Part shown: in pieces, positions 46,186-58,042 of the stretch
How the letters are laid out: each line of letters opens with the position of its first letter
Numbering within the stretch: the first letter of the stretch is position 1
Source of the DNA: Phialocephala subalpina
Lineage: Eukaryota; Ascomycota; Leotiomycetes; Helotiales; Mollisiaceae
DNA length: 64,000 nucleotides
Reading direction: 5' to 3'
Assembly: GCA_900073065.1 (NCBI GenBank)
Contig: FJOG01000026.1
Location: forward strand, 170,720 to 234,719
Position numbers and translations under genes: made by a program
The notes under the pieces: generated by a model
Told to the model about the DNA's origin: nothing
Seen by the model: the letters and a program-made list of their open reading frames with translations, nothing else
Databases searched by the model: none

Positions 46186-46441
46186 TATGCATGAGAAAAT
46201 GTTTGTAGAGAGATGTATTTTAGAAACTTCGTACGATGTGATCGACTTGAACGTTCAAGGAAGGATACGAAATCACGTTGAACGCCTTGTGTGATCTCTC
46301 CCGGACGGCTTAAATGAGAATCTCAGGTGAGGAACCCATATTTTCCTTTCAAGTTCGAACTTCAACTTGATCGACCATTTACTCTCCCTCGACAGTCTCG
46401 GAATTTAGCCATGCCACGAAGAGCCTGCGAAACATGCTCTC

Positions 46442-49085
46442 CTATTTCGGGAGTTGTTGGATCGTAGCCCACGTCTGCGCAATTGAAACGCCCAAACTTG
46501 TAATGGTGAGAAGAGCGATGATTCCTGCCACTGCGGCTATCATCACCCCCCAAAAACTGTACCATGCTGTTCGACTGACTCAGTTGATGTGACATTCTTC
46601 TCGAATTGATAGCATACCTAGAGGTTCCTTTTGTCCATGATGATTTCTCGAAGCCTGTGAGGCTGCTTTGTACCGTCCATGCTCAAAACCCGTCAGTCGT
46701 GCAGTCTCTGGTCTGATGCTTGAGGCACTTACTAGTCTCGAAGTCGCTTCAATCTCTCCCCAAAGTACGGGAAATCCGAATATTCCCAGTTGGTTTTAGG
46801 CTTCTTCACGGGGTAAACTGTTTGCCTCGATTCCCACCGACTCTCTTTGTCATCCGGGAGATGCTCACGGAAGTACTTGAAGAGCTCCTTCATGTGATAT
46901 TAAGCTCTATTCCTTGAACCTGGAGATCTGGACCTTTTTCGAAGTAGTTTGCCCATTTTGATAAGTTTGGACTGGTTCCACGATCCTCGGACTGTATCAT
47001 ACTTGGTCTTGATTGTGGCAGAAATATTATCCCACGACAAGCGTGAGCTTGCATTGAAACCAAGGACTTCATTGAACCAGTATGGCACTTCCAGCGCATC
47101 AAATGCTTGTTGAGCTGCGTGGGCCTGGGAGCTACTCTCGGGGTCGAAGCCGAAAAGCATATCCATGGTTGGCATTAGCTCTTCGTATTGGAGAGTTGCT
47201 GGCAGTGTTCTTATTCAGAGCTTAGTCAATGCACAATGGGTTGGAGTAGTGGCAGTGGTTAATATACCTCGTGAGATAATCAAGTGAACCAGGAAATCCG
47301 ATTTCAGCATATCCATCATTGGGACATGCTTTGAACCAGCATACCATGAGCCATGTTTCCCCATGAGGATAATTGTCAAGAAGAACAAGATGCTGCGTTA
47401 TATCTTCTGTCCAGATGATCTTTATCCGTCCTAGACGTTGCAATGAACTTATGCAGTAGTCGTCGTTGTGAAATTTGCTTTTCATAGCTAGCGAGTTCAG
47501 TGTCGGCGTGTCTCTGTCTCGATCCAGCTCATTCACCATGCTTTCTTTGAGTGTGAGAATTCTTGTATCTAGTAATGAGCGGGGCAAAAAATTCTGCGAT
47601 TCAAACCTCCTTGTCGAGTGCCTGATCATCCTATCGAAGGCCGTATTCAGTGGTTTCGTGCTCCACGTGTCAAACTCGAAGCTTATGATATACAGAGTGA
47701 CACACAGAGTGAATAGATCCTCAAAACGAGGTCTTGTCTCAGCCATAAACGGCTTAAAAGATTCTGCTTTGCCATGGCAGTGGTGAAGGAAACCTCCTAT
47801 CGTGATGATTTAGTCGAGTAATTTGACAAGTTCGTTGACTAGCCGCGATAAAATCTCTGGATTTCCCAGGACTTCAAGGTCGAATTTATGGCAACTTTGG
47901 TCCAATTCGTCAAGATTTCCGAATACTTGGCGAGTGATGCATTTGGCTCTGTCCCCAATCAACAGTAACATAGACCAGGTTCTCTGATCGAGAATGTGGT
48001 CCCATGATCCATCTGCTGCTTTGAACGTGATTGCCAAGCTTCTAGCCAAAGAGTGTCGCACAGGATTATCTAGGTCTTTCGACAATGATGTAGCCCTCCA
48101 GATGTCGTGAATATTCTGTCTTGCAGACCTGCTGTGTTATGAGGACTTTGTGTATGATTGCGGACACCTATAATAGAGAGCAGGAGATACATACTCTGTC
48201 AGCTCTTGGCGCTTCTTAGCATCTGCTTTGAAGTACTTCTCTGAAATTGTGGAGCTTGGAAGACAGACATCTTTGCATCCATCTTCCAAGCTTTCATCAG
48301 AGCCATCCGTGTAGTTCGAACCTGCCAGCCTCCTTCCGCTAGTCCCGATATCGTCACTTCTAATATTTGCCTCGAGGTCGAGCCTCGTCTCGTCCATTCG
48401 TAACCCTTTGAGTTTCTCCGCCACCATTCGTGCTAGGCATTCAAGGATATCCTGTCCCGACTTCTGACCAACTATTGCTCCAGTTCGCGAGGTTGAGGTG
48501 GTCTGGACATCGATTGCGGTCCCCAGCTTCTCGACCTTACAAAGGAGACACGATTCATCGCAAGTAACCATACCATCTGCCACATCCGCGGTCACTCCTC
48601 GTTCTGTAATGATGATGCCGGCACTGTTCGCGAGTCGCTCCTTAGTATGTGGCGAAGATCCGCTGGTCTCTGTTTCCAGTTGCACATCCCAAACTCCTTG
48701 GACATTCTGGTCTCCCGACACATCTTGATTTCCTTCTTCCTGCTGATGCATTTCGATCCGAATATCCCACGAATGGACGACTCGTCGAAGACAGCGCAAG
48801 GAAAGCAATTGAGACCGAATCATTCAGGCACCCAAAGCTTTTGAGTGGAGGCTGACATATTGGGGAACTACGGCTGGTGCGATACACTCACGAACAAATC
48901 TGCAACTTCCCGAAGAAGGTCACCCGCCAGACGTTCAACACCAATGAATGCCCTCGAACCCCCGGTAAGCCATTTGGCCGTGCTATAGCGCTGAATTCGT
49001 GCTACCGAAGCGTTGGGGATGCACCCACGCTCTATCTGCAGTGTTCATGGTTTCGATGGCAAAGCATCTGGCTCCTGGTTTATAG
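46442..49085 (-). pseudogene. Paralogue Y of the same family, two nonsense codons
   Basis: Y matches X block for block: LLREVADL, EKLKGLRMDETRLDLEANI, a shared intron at GACAGAGTATGT, QNIHDIWRATSLSKDL, ESFKPFMAETRPRFEDLF, LFGFDPESS, YSDFPYFGERLKRLRD and the C-terminal YSFWGVMIAAVAGIIALL helix. Stop is at 46442-46444. Two TAA codons, 47810-47812 and 46900-46902, lie in the conserved frame where X has sense codons, so the full protein cannot be made. The first exon (near 49030-49085) is not resolved. Tandem duplication with X is clear from the order and shared intron; both copies appear to be decaying. Confidence 0.6.
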
Positions 49086-49488
49086 GCATGTTAGTAGACA
49101 TTCACACGTGCTTTCGGGGCTTGACAACTTATCTCTTGAGATTGTAGGGTAGCTAACCGCCTCGTGTGAGAAATCGCATGTGCTTGTTTATGTTTTTCGC
49201 GCTGATGCAGTGGCTATTGTTAAGCAGAAAGAAGGAGGCTGCAAGAAAGTCCCCAAAGTATGAGAGAGAATGTGGGGAGAGAAGAGTTCGAAGCGAGTTG
49301 GTTGATTATGGAGAGAAGACGGGCACGAAGGCCTAAGACATTGGATCCTTATCCGATCAAGGGGCGGCATCTTTCTAGGAAGCCGTAACTGACGGAGATA
49401 CAAACCTTGATATGTGCTTCATCAATACCATACCATACAATACAGAATTTATAACTTACACAGCCCGGATATCATACACTGACCGCAC

Positions 49489-50675
49489 CTACTGCTCAAC
49501 AGCATCCCCATTCTTCTCCATCTCCCCACACAAAAACTCCCACTCCCCGGCACTAACCTTAGACACACTAATCCTCGCCAACTTCAACATCTGAAAATTC
49601 TCCATCGGATGCCCTTTCGTACTCTGCCACTCCTTCATCTGCTTCAACGTGACCGGTGTTTTCAGTTTTTGTTTGAAAGTCACGTGCACAACGGACCATT
49701 TTGGGTCTTCAGGCTTTGACTTTGGGTCGTAGTAGGGTGCCTTTGGGTCATGTGCGGATACTGGACGCGTTACGTTAGTTCCAAAACTTAAAATCTCCAA
49801 GAACTCGTAACGTGGCGGGGGTGGGCAGGTGATCGAGAGGAAGAAAAAGACGAGACTCACAATCTGGCGAGTGCTCTTGGACGATTTCCATAGTTCCGAC
49901 GATGGCGGGGATTTTGCAGTTGGAGTGGTAGAAGAAGGCTAGGTCTCCTTTCTTCATTGCTCTGAGATTGTTGCGCGCTATTGACACGTCAATTTTGGGT
50001 TTGCGAAGACGTTTCTCAAGGTTGACTAACCTGGATACGCGCGAATGCCTGATCATCTGTCAGCGATTGTTGCACCAAAGATGTGGAAGACTTACCATCC
50101 CATGGCTCAGGCTCAGTCTTTGCTGCTAGATCATCGATGGAGAATCGAACATCGTGACCATTTTCAAGTCGAGTTTCAGGTTCTGCCTTCAACAGCCAGT
50201 ACTGACGACCGATAGGAGCATCGCCGTCTGTCGTGGTGGCTGGAGCCGGAGTCGCTTTTGCTGAGGATTTTTTCTTCGCTGGCTTTGGGGCATTGGCAGG
50301 TTTCTGTGAATACGATCAGATAATGCGAGAATGTTGAAAATTGAGTTCGAGGCTATCAAATGCGTTACGCGTGGCGCGATTTGAATGAGAGAAGACGTGA
50401 TGCCTTGGGAGAAAGAGGAGAACGAGAAATAGACGCGCGATATAATGAAGCAGAGGTATGCCTACAGATTCTGCTTCCTCGATCTTCTTGTCTGCATTGA
50501 TAATTGGGGATTTCTCATTGGTTGCTTTCGCACCTTTCTTCGCCTTGGGCTTCGTGGCTGGGTCTTTCATCGACGTCTTCTTAGGAGGATCTTCCTGCTT
50601 GACTATTGATACCCTGCGACTGGACCTTCGAGGCTCCCCTGTATCCCCCAAATCTTTGGCTTTTCGTTTGGGCAT
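49489..50675 (-). CDS. EVE-domain protein (thymocyte nuclear protein 1 / Thy28 homologue)
   Basis: Five exons (50675-50466, 50303-50096, 50048-50031, 49977-49861, 49760-49489) give 274 residues. The Lys/Ser/Pro-rich N-terminus (MPKRKAKD, PAKKKSSAK) suits nuclear import. The EVE domain starts at about 107 with YWLLKAEPETR, then EPEPWDGIRAYPARNNLR, MKKGDLAFFYHSNC and GTMEIVQEHSPD. The domain is a PUA-like fold that may bind modified bases in DNA or RNA. The 18-base third exon is well supported because only it joins WDG to RAYPARN. All key motifs are intact. Confidence 0.92.
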
Positions 50676-53489
50676 TTTCTCGAGGTCAATCTGACACTTT
50701 TAGAATGTGGTGGACGCGTTGCAACATTAGTGAAGTCGTACAGAACGAAGGTTACATCTGAAAGCAGGGACGCTTTCTTCGGAGCATGTGAGTGGTCTGC
50801 TAAGCGAACCCGCCCGAAGGCTTGGAAGTTGCTTTTTGGGACGAGCTAGAGTGTCTTCGATCCATACATCACCCCCAGAACAAGCTCTTCTGCAGCATCA
50901 CACTTCGAAGCAAACACGATCCTCCCAGATCCATCGCTTACTTTTATCCAAACCATATTCCCATTTGTCAAGACCCTTGCAAAAACACGAAATATTGGGC
51001 TTCAAGGGACATGGCATGCTCATCCCTGCTCAATACAAGTCAAGAAAACGCCTCCCGTGAAGGCCACTCAACCCCTCGTCACCAGAGGGGCATATGACAT
51101 GGAAAGATAGCCCGTCGAGCCCGGCTCCACAACTCCTCAGCATCTTGACAGATTCGGATCCCGGGATTCAGGTAGAACTGACTATCTTTTGCCGCACAGT
51201 CTCAGACGTGGCTCTTCGGGCAGCAGCCGGTCGCATCATGTGGAAGAAGTCGAAAACCTGGACAAACGGGGAACTTCATTCATGCTATCTCGATGGAGCT
51301 GCTGGAAATTGAGGAGATGCCATTACGTTCCATGATCGTCACTTCTGTCCGGAGGTAAAACACCTCAGGATGTGCTCGAGGAATTCGTTCTGTGCTCCAA
51401 CGTGCCCTCTCCCAGCACGACCACCGCCACAACACAACGTGGAGGTCAAAAAGGGATCATGCTCTTCAGTCTGTAATAAGATTATTGGTCTGTGTTAAGT
51501 GTGACAGCACTAGGAAGGCACGAGGAAACTGGTTTGGATCGTCGTGGTCTTCCGTGAATGTTTTATGACGGAAACTGCAGCAAAGCTTATCCGTGCCTCC
51601 TTCTGTCGCGAACGTCCAGAAGCGTGATTAAAAAAAGGACTGGCCCTGTCCAAACAAGTATCGTTATTCGAGAGCTCGGCATTTCCACATAAGACCCCCA
51701 TCCTCCCCTCCTCTGCCTGCTTCCTTTCTTCCCTCTTTTCCTCCCTTCACCGTCTGTGTTGATTACATTTCTGAATCGTGGGAATTCCATACCCTGTTAT
51801 CAACAGATCAACAGCCTGCCGCCGTATCAACCGAGAGAGCCTTTCAAACGCAACGAATAAAGTCAGGCATGGAGGGATCACCGCCAACAACTGGGCTGAC
51901 ATTCCTTTCTGGTCAAACTCTTTTCTCCAGCTCATCTCCATCCTTCTCTCCTTCTCTTCTTGTTCTACGATACCGCAGACCATCGAGTCGCACACTTCAT
52001 CCAGTTCACCATCCTCGGCCGGAATCGACACTACAGCCAGAATGTTAAAGCAGCACGAGGTCATCCAGAAGCTGGATCCTGAGGCCGGCAGACGACGACA
52101 CCAGAATTGCTATACCAGACTGACAGTTCTCACACTGACAACTCACGTCACAGTACAGATCCGGATACAACTCGAGGTTCCATCAGATTCGGTTGGGAGT
52201 GTTGCCGCCACCTCAGCTCGATCGTGGGCTTCACTTCAAATTGCAGCTGGTTTTGTGGCTGGGAGATGTCGGCATGATGATCTACGCAGACTAAAGTCTG
52301 ATTCGATCGCTTCCCGCCATTTCCTAGTGTGACACAAGGCAACGAAAGTTCTTCCAGCAGACTGCAGAGGAGAAACCGATTCCCACAAGCAATCCCCCCA
52401 ACTAAATTGCGCACTCACTGGTCAGCTTCCCAGCCTACTCCAGCCTACACCTACACGTCGCGCTCACCTCCAGTTCTCCCCAACTCCACAGGGACTTCCG
52501 CCTCCGGCCTAATTCGATACCTTGCCATACTGGACTGGACGTACGTTACCTCACTCTCCTGTCCGGTAGATAGCCTCGATCCTCGATCGCTCCTATCTCA
52601 GATTCGAATCTTGCTTATTTCCCCCGCGCCCTATCATACCATCGCTTCAAGTGTGACAGCGTTTGAGGGGGAAAAAACGAGAACTCCACCAAGCCGGCCC
52701 ATCCCATTCACCTTCTGCTCCGACGCATCCAGGCTCGGCATTTGTCGCGGTGACCCCATCTCGAGGCTCATCTGATCCGAGCCCGAATTCTGGATCATCT
52801 CTAGGTACGTCCTCGGAGCGCCTCTTCTTGTTCACGGTGGTTCATGCAGCTGCCTGATGCTCTGTCCTTCGGCTCGCGCTCTCTCAAACTTGCCACCTCA
52901 ACCAACATCAGCAAGCGGTGAAAACGTGACATCTCCGCATCGCATCCCCCATTCATCCACACGCACTGGGACATCAACGAACCTAATTTGTTGCAGCCTT
53001 GGCCCAATAAACAGGCACATGGGATCGTCACTGACATGGTGTTTTGCAATTAGGTGTAACTTGTTCCATTCACGACTTTTATCAGTTCTTTGAACTACGC
53101 CTAATCGGGATAGCGCGATTCTAAATTCATCGAAGAACCGAAGCGTGCGAGACTTGGACAACAACACAGCGCGCGTCACTTCAGGTTAGGTAAGATTCAT
53201 TCATTCCTTCTCTCCTCAAGGCTTTCTTGATGTCTCGTGACATCTGTAGACACTGTCGCGCGCGTTCGTGATAGTCGCAGAGGCTGTTGATGTCGTTGAC
53301 GGCAATTGGCATCCCCTTTGCTTCGTTAACCCATCTCTGTGTCGCGACTTTCATCGCGCCAACCTCGACATCGCGCTTGGTCATCTATCGCAGGCCATCG
53401 AGGCCTTCTATGGAGACCCTGTTCCAATACTGTGTAGCTGACGTCTTGTCGCATCTGCAGATGGGTAGCCCCAACTCCTTCCCACAGAC
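50676..53489. other. Long upstream region of the Swi1-like gene
   Basis: About 2.8 kb between divergent genes (EVE minus, Swi1-like plus). It is pyrimidine-rich in places and holds only scattered short frames. A long 5' UTR, perhaps with an intron ending at the CCCACAG just before the ATG at 53490, would fit a chromatin regulator, but I cannot prove it. Confidence 0.4.
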
Positions 53490-56400
53490 ATGAGCTCCTG
53501 GATGAACGACGCCGCCGTCCAAAATCACAATGCCGCTGGCTTCAACCATCTCGACCCCAATGCCGGTGGAGCCATGCTCGACCCTAACGCCTTTATGAAT
53601 AACCCTTCCTCCTTCGATCCTTCCCAGTTCCAGAATCAGCAGCTACAACAACGAATGCAGAATGGCGGAATGCGCAATGGCTCACCGGCCTTCAATGCGC
53701 CTGTATATCAAACCAACTCCGTTATACCATCGAAACGACCTCGACCAAGAGAAGACAGCTTAGGCACATCACCGCGTCAAGCACCTGGCATGCTTCCCAA
53801 CTCGCGCTCTCAAACTCCTCAGCAAAATGCATATCCTGGCTTCCAGCAGAATAATGTCCCTCCACAACATGCGCCTCAGCAGACTCCCTATTCACATCTG
53901 CAGAATGGTTCTGCCAATGCTAGCCCATCACCCATCATGAACAATCAACTCCGTCCTGGTGGTGTACCTCAACGAGTCTCAACTGCTTCTCCACACCCAT
54001 TCTCTCCTGCCGCACAACAATTCCCTCAGGCCTCTCCTTCCCAGTCGGAACACGGGAGTCGAGTAGATACGCCCCAGAACAACAACAATCCTTACCCGCA
54101 GAACCCTGGATTTCCCCAAGGATACAATCAGAACTTCACACCTCCACCTGGCCGAACTTCAGCTCCTCCTCAGAGTGGCATGTCGACGCCGCATATGCAA
54201 CAATCTCAGATGCAACAACCCCAAATGTTTCCTCAAGGTCAACAACCGCCTGGTCAACAGCCTCAACAACGACCGCAGAACACTCTAGAACAACAGAAGA
54301 TGCTTTACCAGATGCAGTTGCAACAACAATTACAACAGCGGAATTTGATGAACGCACAGCGAGGCAACATGCCACCCGGTGCCAGTCCTATGGCTAAGGG
54401 TCCAATGCAAGGCCCCAATGGACAGATGGCTGGCATGCGACCTCAGCAAACACCTAGCCAAGCTCGACCCAACACCCAAATCGAAAGCTTCATGAAGCAG
54501 CTTGTCAGTTTCATGCAGCAGAGGAGTTTACCATTGGATTTGAATCCTGTTGTGGGTGATCGTCAAATACAACTAATAACGTTGTATATGGCTGTCAACA
54601 AGTTCGGTGGGTACAAGAAGGTCACATCACAGAATGGTTGGGGCCAAGTTGCACAGGCGCTCCAATTCAATCCGATGCAACAGCAGGTTGTGCCCCAGCA
54701 ATTAAAAGGACATTACGAGCGCAATCTACTCATGTTCGAAGAGGCTTGGGCGTTGAACCAACAACGGCAGAGAGCGGCAATGATGCAGAATCCAAACATG
54801 GCTGGAGCAGCTGGTCAGATGTCACCTACCAAGCAGATGAATCCTCAAGCCATGCAACAACAGTCGCAAGCCTTCATACAGCAACAGCAACTCTTGGGAC
54901 AGCAGCAGCACCTCCAGCAACAAGCTCAGCAGTCTACTCCGGCCAAGCAGATGTCACAAATGCATCATCCTCAGCAACCAGCCGTCAATGGCTTCTCTAC
55001 TCCCCAGCCACCTCAAGGTCAGCCACATCCAATGGGGCCCCAAAGTCATGCCCGCAATAGTCTTTCAAGAAGTATAGACGCCACGCCTCCGCAAAATGGA
55101 GCATCCTTCCCTATACCATCTCCAATCTCGGCGAGCAAAGCAGGCGGTTTAGCAATTCCTTCACCGCACGTGGATGCAGGTCTTAGACCAGGTGTACCTC
55201 CAGCACCTCAAGAGTTCAACCTACCGGCGGAACTAGACCCGAAATTGCGTGTATTGGATACACATGGCGGCATTCAACTTGAATCATTAGCCAAGCTTGG
55301 GGAGGCGCTACAACAAATAAGGCCTGTTGACGCGGAACTTTACGATCTCGGCGTTATCGACATTCATGCTCTGACCATGAGCCTCCAATCCGGCCTTCAT
55401 GCAGAAGTGCGGCTAGCATTGGACGTCCTGATCAAATTATCGCTAGACGGGCGCATGCAACTTGATCTACGAGCGTGTGAAGACCTAGTCGAAACGCTCA
55501 TAGATTGCGCTGAAATGCAAGTCGAAATGTTGGCTGAGAATACCGCAGAAGTTTCAGATGTCATGCTCATTACTTCCTACGAAGACGTGGTACGCGCGTG
55601 CCGAGCAGAGCACGATGTTGTGCAGGACATTGCGGCTTACAATACGCTTGACTACGACCTCGATCGCGCTGTTGACAAGTTGATTTGCATTACTACCATA
55701 ATGCGGAACTATTCCTTCTACGAGACAAACCACACTGTGCTGGCCGATGAGCTTGTCATCAAGTTCTTGTGTGTCGTTATACGGTATTTGGGTACCCGAA
55801 ATATGCTTTTACGGAGCAATCAGAACACGTTGGATTTCATGAAAGATGTCATTATCTTTTTGTCGAATCTTGCTCAGAATATCGAACTACCAGGCCGCGA
55901 ACAGGCGTTATGTCTTTTGCATTTCTTGCTAGCTTTTGCCCCATGTCCTCCGCCGAACAGCAACGAAGTTGTCTCATTTTCGTCTTACGATCCAGCTCTT
56001 CACCGTTATCTTCCTCCAGCTGTCGATGGCCTAGCAAAACTTCTTGCCAGAGACGAACCAAATCGGACGCATTACAAGACAATATTCGCCTCGGATGTCG
56101 CTTCAACACCACCTTTTGATCTTCTGACAAGAACTTTTGCTCTCTCAATCGCTGGTATACCGGACGACAAGCAGGACTCGAAGCGAGGAAATTTGGTAAC
56201 CATGGTGGAGTCTCGAAAACCTTTTTTGATGCAAGGAATGCTAGCTGCGGAGATTCTCTCCAATCTGGCTCCAGGCTACGAGACTGGTGTTGCCAAATCC
56301 TGGCTGACATCTGAAGACGGATTTTCTTCGAATCTTTGTCGTCTCATATTGTCATTGTGCCTAGAGACCACGCCACCAGCACATCCGAGGGCACCAGCAA

Positions 56401-56627
56401 TCCCCAAAGGTGTCGAAGATGAAGCGATACTTCATATCACGATGGGTGGCGTCGCAGTTTTGCGTCGCTTGGCAGAGAAGTCCCGAGATCCGGAAGATCC
56501 AAATTCCAATATACCCCTCTCTGGACTTCCTGCAAAGGAGCGACTTTTGGAAGCACTCAGGATCGTGCAACCCAAGGTCAAACCAGTGTTAAAACAATTG
56601 TGTGCATACGCAGGTCTGGGCACATAA
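53490..56627 (+). CDS. ARID-domain subunit of the SWI/SNF chromatin-remodelling complex (Swi1/Sol1-like)
   Basis: One exon of 1045 residues. Residues 1-325 and about 430-530 are Gln/Pro/Asn-rich low-complexity regions. The ARID/BRIGHT DNA-binding domain is at about 328-425: TQIESFMKQLVSFM, then PLDLNPVVGDRQI, YMAVNKFGGYKKVT, WGQVAQAL and LKGHYERNLLMFEE. The C-terminal 450 residues are helical and match the conserved tail of fungal Swi1 proteins. Swi1 contacts DNA and activators and recruits SWI/SNF to promoters in the nucleus. No intron or broken codon is visible. The neighbouring genes are housekeeping genes. Confidence 0.9.
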   Translation: MSSWMNDAAVQNHNAAGFNHLDPNAGGAMLDPNAFMNNPSSFDPSQFQNQQLQQRMQNGGMRNGSPAFNAPVYQTNSVIPSKRPRPREDSLGTSPRQAPGMLPNSRSQTPQQNAYPGFQQNNVPPQHAPQQTPYSHLQNGSANASPSPIMNNQLRPGGVPQRVSTASPHPFSPAAQQFPQASPSQSEHGSRVDTPQNNNNPYPQNPGFPQGYNQNFTPPPGRTSAPPQSGMSTPHMQQSQMQQPQMFPQGQQPPGQQPQQRPQNTLEQQKMLYQMQLQQQLQQRNLMNAQRGNMPPGASPMAKGPMQGPNGQMAGMRPQQTPSQARPNTQIESFMKQLVSFMQQRSLPLDLNPVVGDRQIQLITLYMAVNKFGGYKKVTSQNGWGQVAQALQFNPMQQQVVPQQLKGHYERNLLMFEEAWALNQQRQRAAMMQNPNMAGAAGQMSPTKQMNPQAMQQQSQAFIQQQQLLGQQQHLQQQAQQSTPAKQMSQMHHPQQPAVNGFSTPQPPQGQPHPMGPQSHARNSLSRSIDATPPQNGASFPIPSPISASKAGGLAIPSPHVDAGLRPGVPPAPQEFNLPAELDPKLRVLDTHGGIQLESLAKLGEALQQIRPVDAELYDLGVIDIHALTMSLQSGLHAEVRLALDVLIKLSLDGRMQLDLRACEDLVETLIDCAEMQVEMLAENTAEVSDVMLITSYEDVVRACRAEHDVVQDIAAYNTLDYDLDRAVDKLICITTIMRNYSFYETNHTVLADELVIKFLCVVIRYLGTRNMLLRSNQNTLDFMKDVIIFLSNLAQNIELPGREQALCLLHFLLAFAPCPPPNSNEVVSFSSYDPALHRYLPPAVDGLAKLLARDEPNRTHYKTIFASDVASTPPFDLLTRTFALSIAGIPDDKQDSKRGNLVTMVESRKPFLMQGMLAAEILSNLAPGYETGVAKSWLTSEDGFSSNLCRLILSLCLETTPPAHPRAPAIPKGVEDEAILHITMGGVAVLRRLAEKSRDPEDPNSNIPLSGLPAKERLLEALRIVQPKVKPVLKQLCAYAGLGT

Positions 56628-57331
56628 AGCGGGATCGAAGAAAAATTTCCTCTTATCTTATTGTACCACATTCCATTAGACGCATCGATGACTACTTAGC
56701 AGCGGAGTGGAGCAGGCGTTTTTCACGATAGTGATATGTGTTTATCTAGCATGGCTTGGCTTACTGCCGTGATGAACTTTTTCTTTGGCTGGAAATCATG
56801 TTTTGGTGTTAGTGTTGTACAAGTTGTATTGTGGCTTTGGGAATCCTCTCTTGGCTGAGTGTTGAGAGGGGGAGAGAGACAGAAAGCGATGGTGTATATA
56901 TAGGCATGTTGGCAAATGCAGGGTATTGCTTGGAAAGCAAATGAAATAACAGCTCGAATCCTTAATTTTCCTTGCTGTACGATCGTACATGATACCGCAC
57001 AATCGCAATTCCGCCATGACACGAAAATGCATGATTATCAACCACAATGTCCATCTCGAGTAGAATCGCTGTAGTGTACAGATTGTTCGTTCATGGTATA
57101 CTACTCAATGTGTCCGCCCCTATATTCATACATCCCTATCTCATACTCTTCCCACAATGTACCACTTGTCGGCCTAGACCATTGGCGTAGAACTGCCGTT
57201 GACCACAACCAACCACATCTCACCCCATCCGCCAGAGCCCTCTTCCATCCATCCTCCTCTCCATCTCCCTCCACGATGGCAGCAATACCATTGCCAGAGA
57301 ATCGTACACCCATGCCACTCCAAACCATAAT
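56628..57331. other. Convergent 3' intergenic region
   Basis: The Swi1-like gene (plus) and the Img2 gene (minus) end toward each other here. No coding frame is supported; short CT-rich tracts occur around 57220-57280. Confidence 0.45.
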
Positions 57332-57860
57332 CTATAACCTCCTTTCCTCCAAAAACTCCTGAATCTCCTTTGTCCTGTGTCCCTATCCAAATCATTAGCC
57401 TCCATCTCCTACAACCTCATCCCCTCCACCATAGTAAAGAAAATCACAAACATACCTTAACAATAACATGCCTCGTCAACTGATTAATCACCACCTCCTC
57501 CTCTCCCAACCCCAAACCAATCATCAGATCCCGTCGAAAAGCATTCACATCCCCTTCTATCCTCCTAATCTTCGTCAACTTCATGTTTCCGCCTCGTTTG
57601 GCCATGGCGTAGATTGGGTAGTTGTTTGAGGGGGTGCGAGTTATGCGGTAGGTGTAGACTTTTGTTTCGATTGAGGAGATGCCGGAGGGAGGAGAGGAGT
57701 TGGTTGCTTTGGTTGGTTTTGGTGACGGGGGAGGAGGTTTGGACACAGATTTGCTGGCTGTTGCTGTTGAGATGCGGCCGACGCCGAGGAATCGATTTAT
57801 CGTTGAAGGTCGAGGTAAACCCATTGGCCGCAAAAACGTGAGGGACATTGATGAAGCCAT
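57332..57860 (-). CDS. IMG2: Mitochondrial ribosomal protein mL49 (Img2)
   Basis: Two exons (57860-57456 and 57382-57332) give 151 residues. The N-terminus is rich in Ser, Thr, Arg and Leu without acidic residues (FLRPMGLPRPSTINRF), as in mitochondrial targeting signals. The conserved mL49 body starts with YRITRTPSNNYPIYA, continues KRGGNMKLTKIRRIEGD, and ends in a basic QLTRHVIVKGHRTKEI tail that needs the second exon. It is a component of the large subunit of the mitochondrial ribosome. It is divergent from eIF3e across only 182 bp. Confidence 0.9.
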
Positions 57861-58042
57861 GATGTTATAACTCCAGCTTCGTCTTCCTGCTCAGAACCAC
57901 ATGAAGTTCGTCGCGAAATCCGGAGGTCGAAAAAGCGCTAACCCAGACGTGACTAGCGCTTCACACAAATAATTCGAGAGTTCGATACCCCACCACCAAC
58001 GACGACGAGAACACCGTTACTCACGCAACAACAGTCGCAAAC
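57861..58042. promoter_or_regulatory. Bidirectional promoter of the Img2 and eIF3e genes
   Basis: Only 182 bp separate the two divergent start codons, so both promoters and 5' UTRs must overlap here. The pairing of a mitochondrial ribosomal protein with a translation factor suggests co-expression with growth. No specific motif is claimed. Confidence 0.7.

Noticed and set aside
19660..49085. Reassignment of TAG to an amino acid
   Set aside because: Conserved genes in the window end normally, none has an internal TAG, and TAA also occurs among the internal stops of accessory genes.
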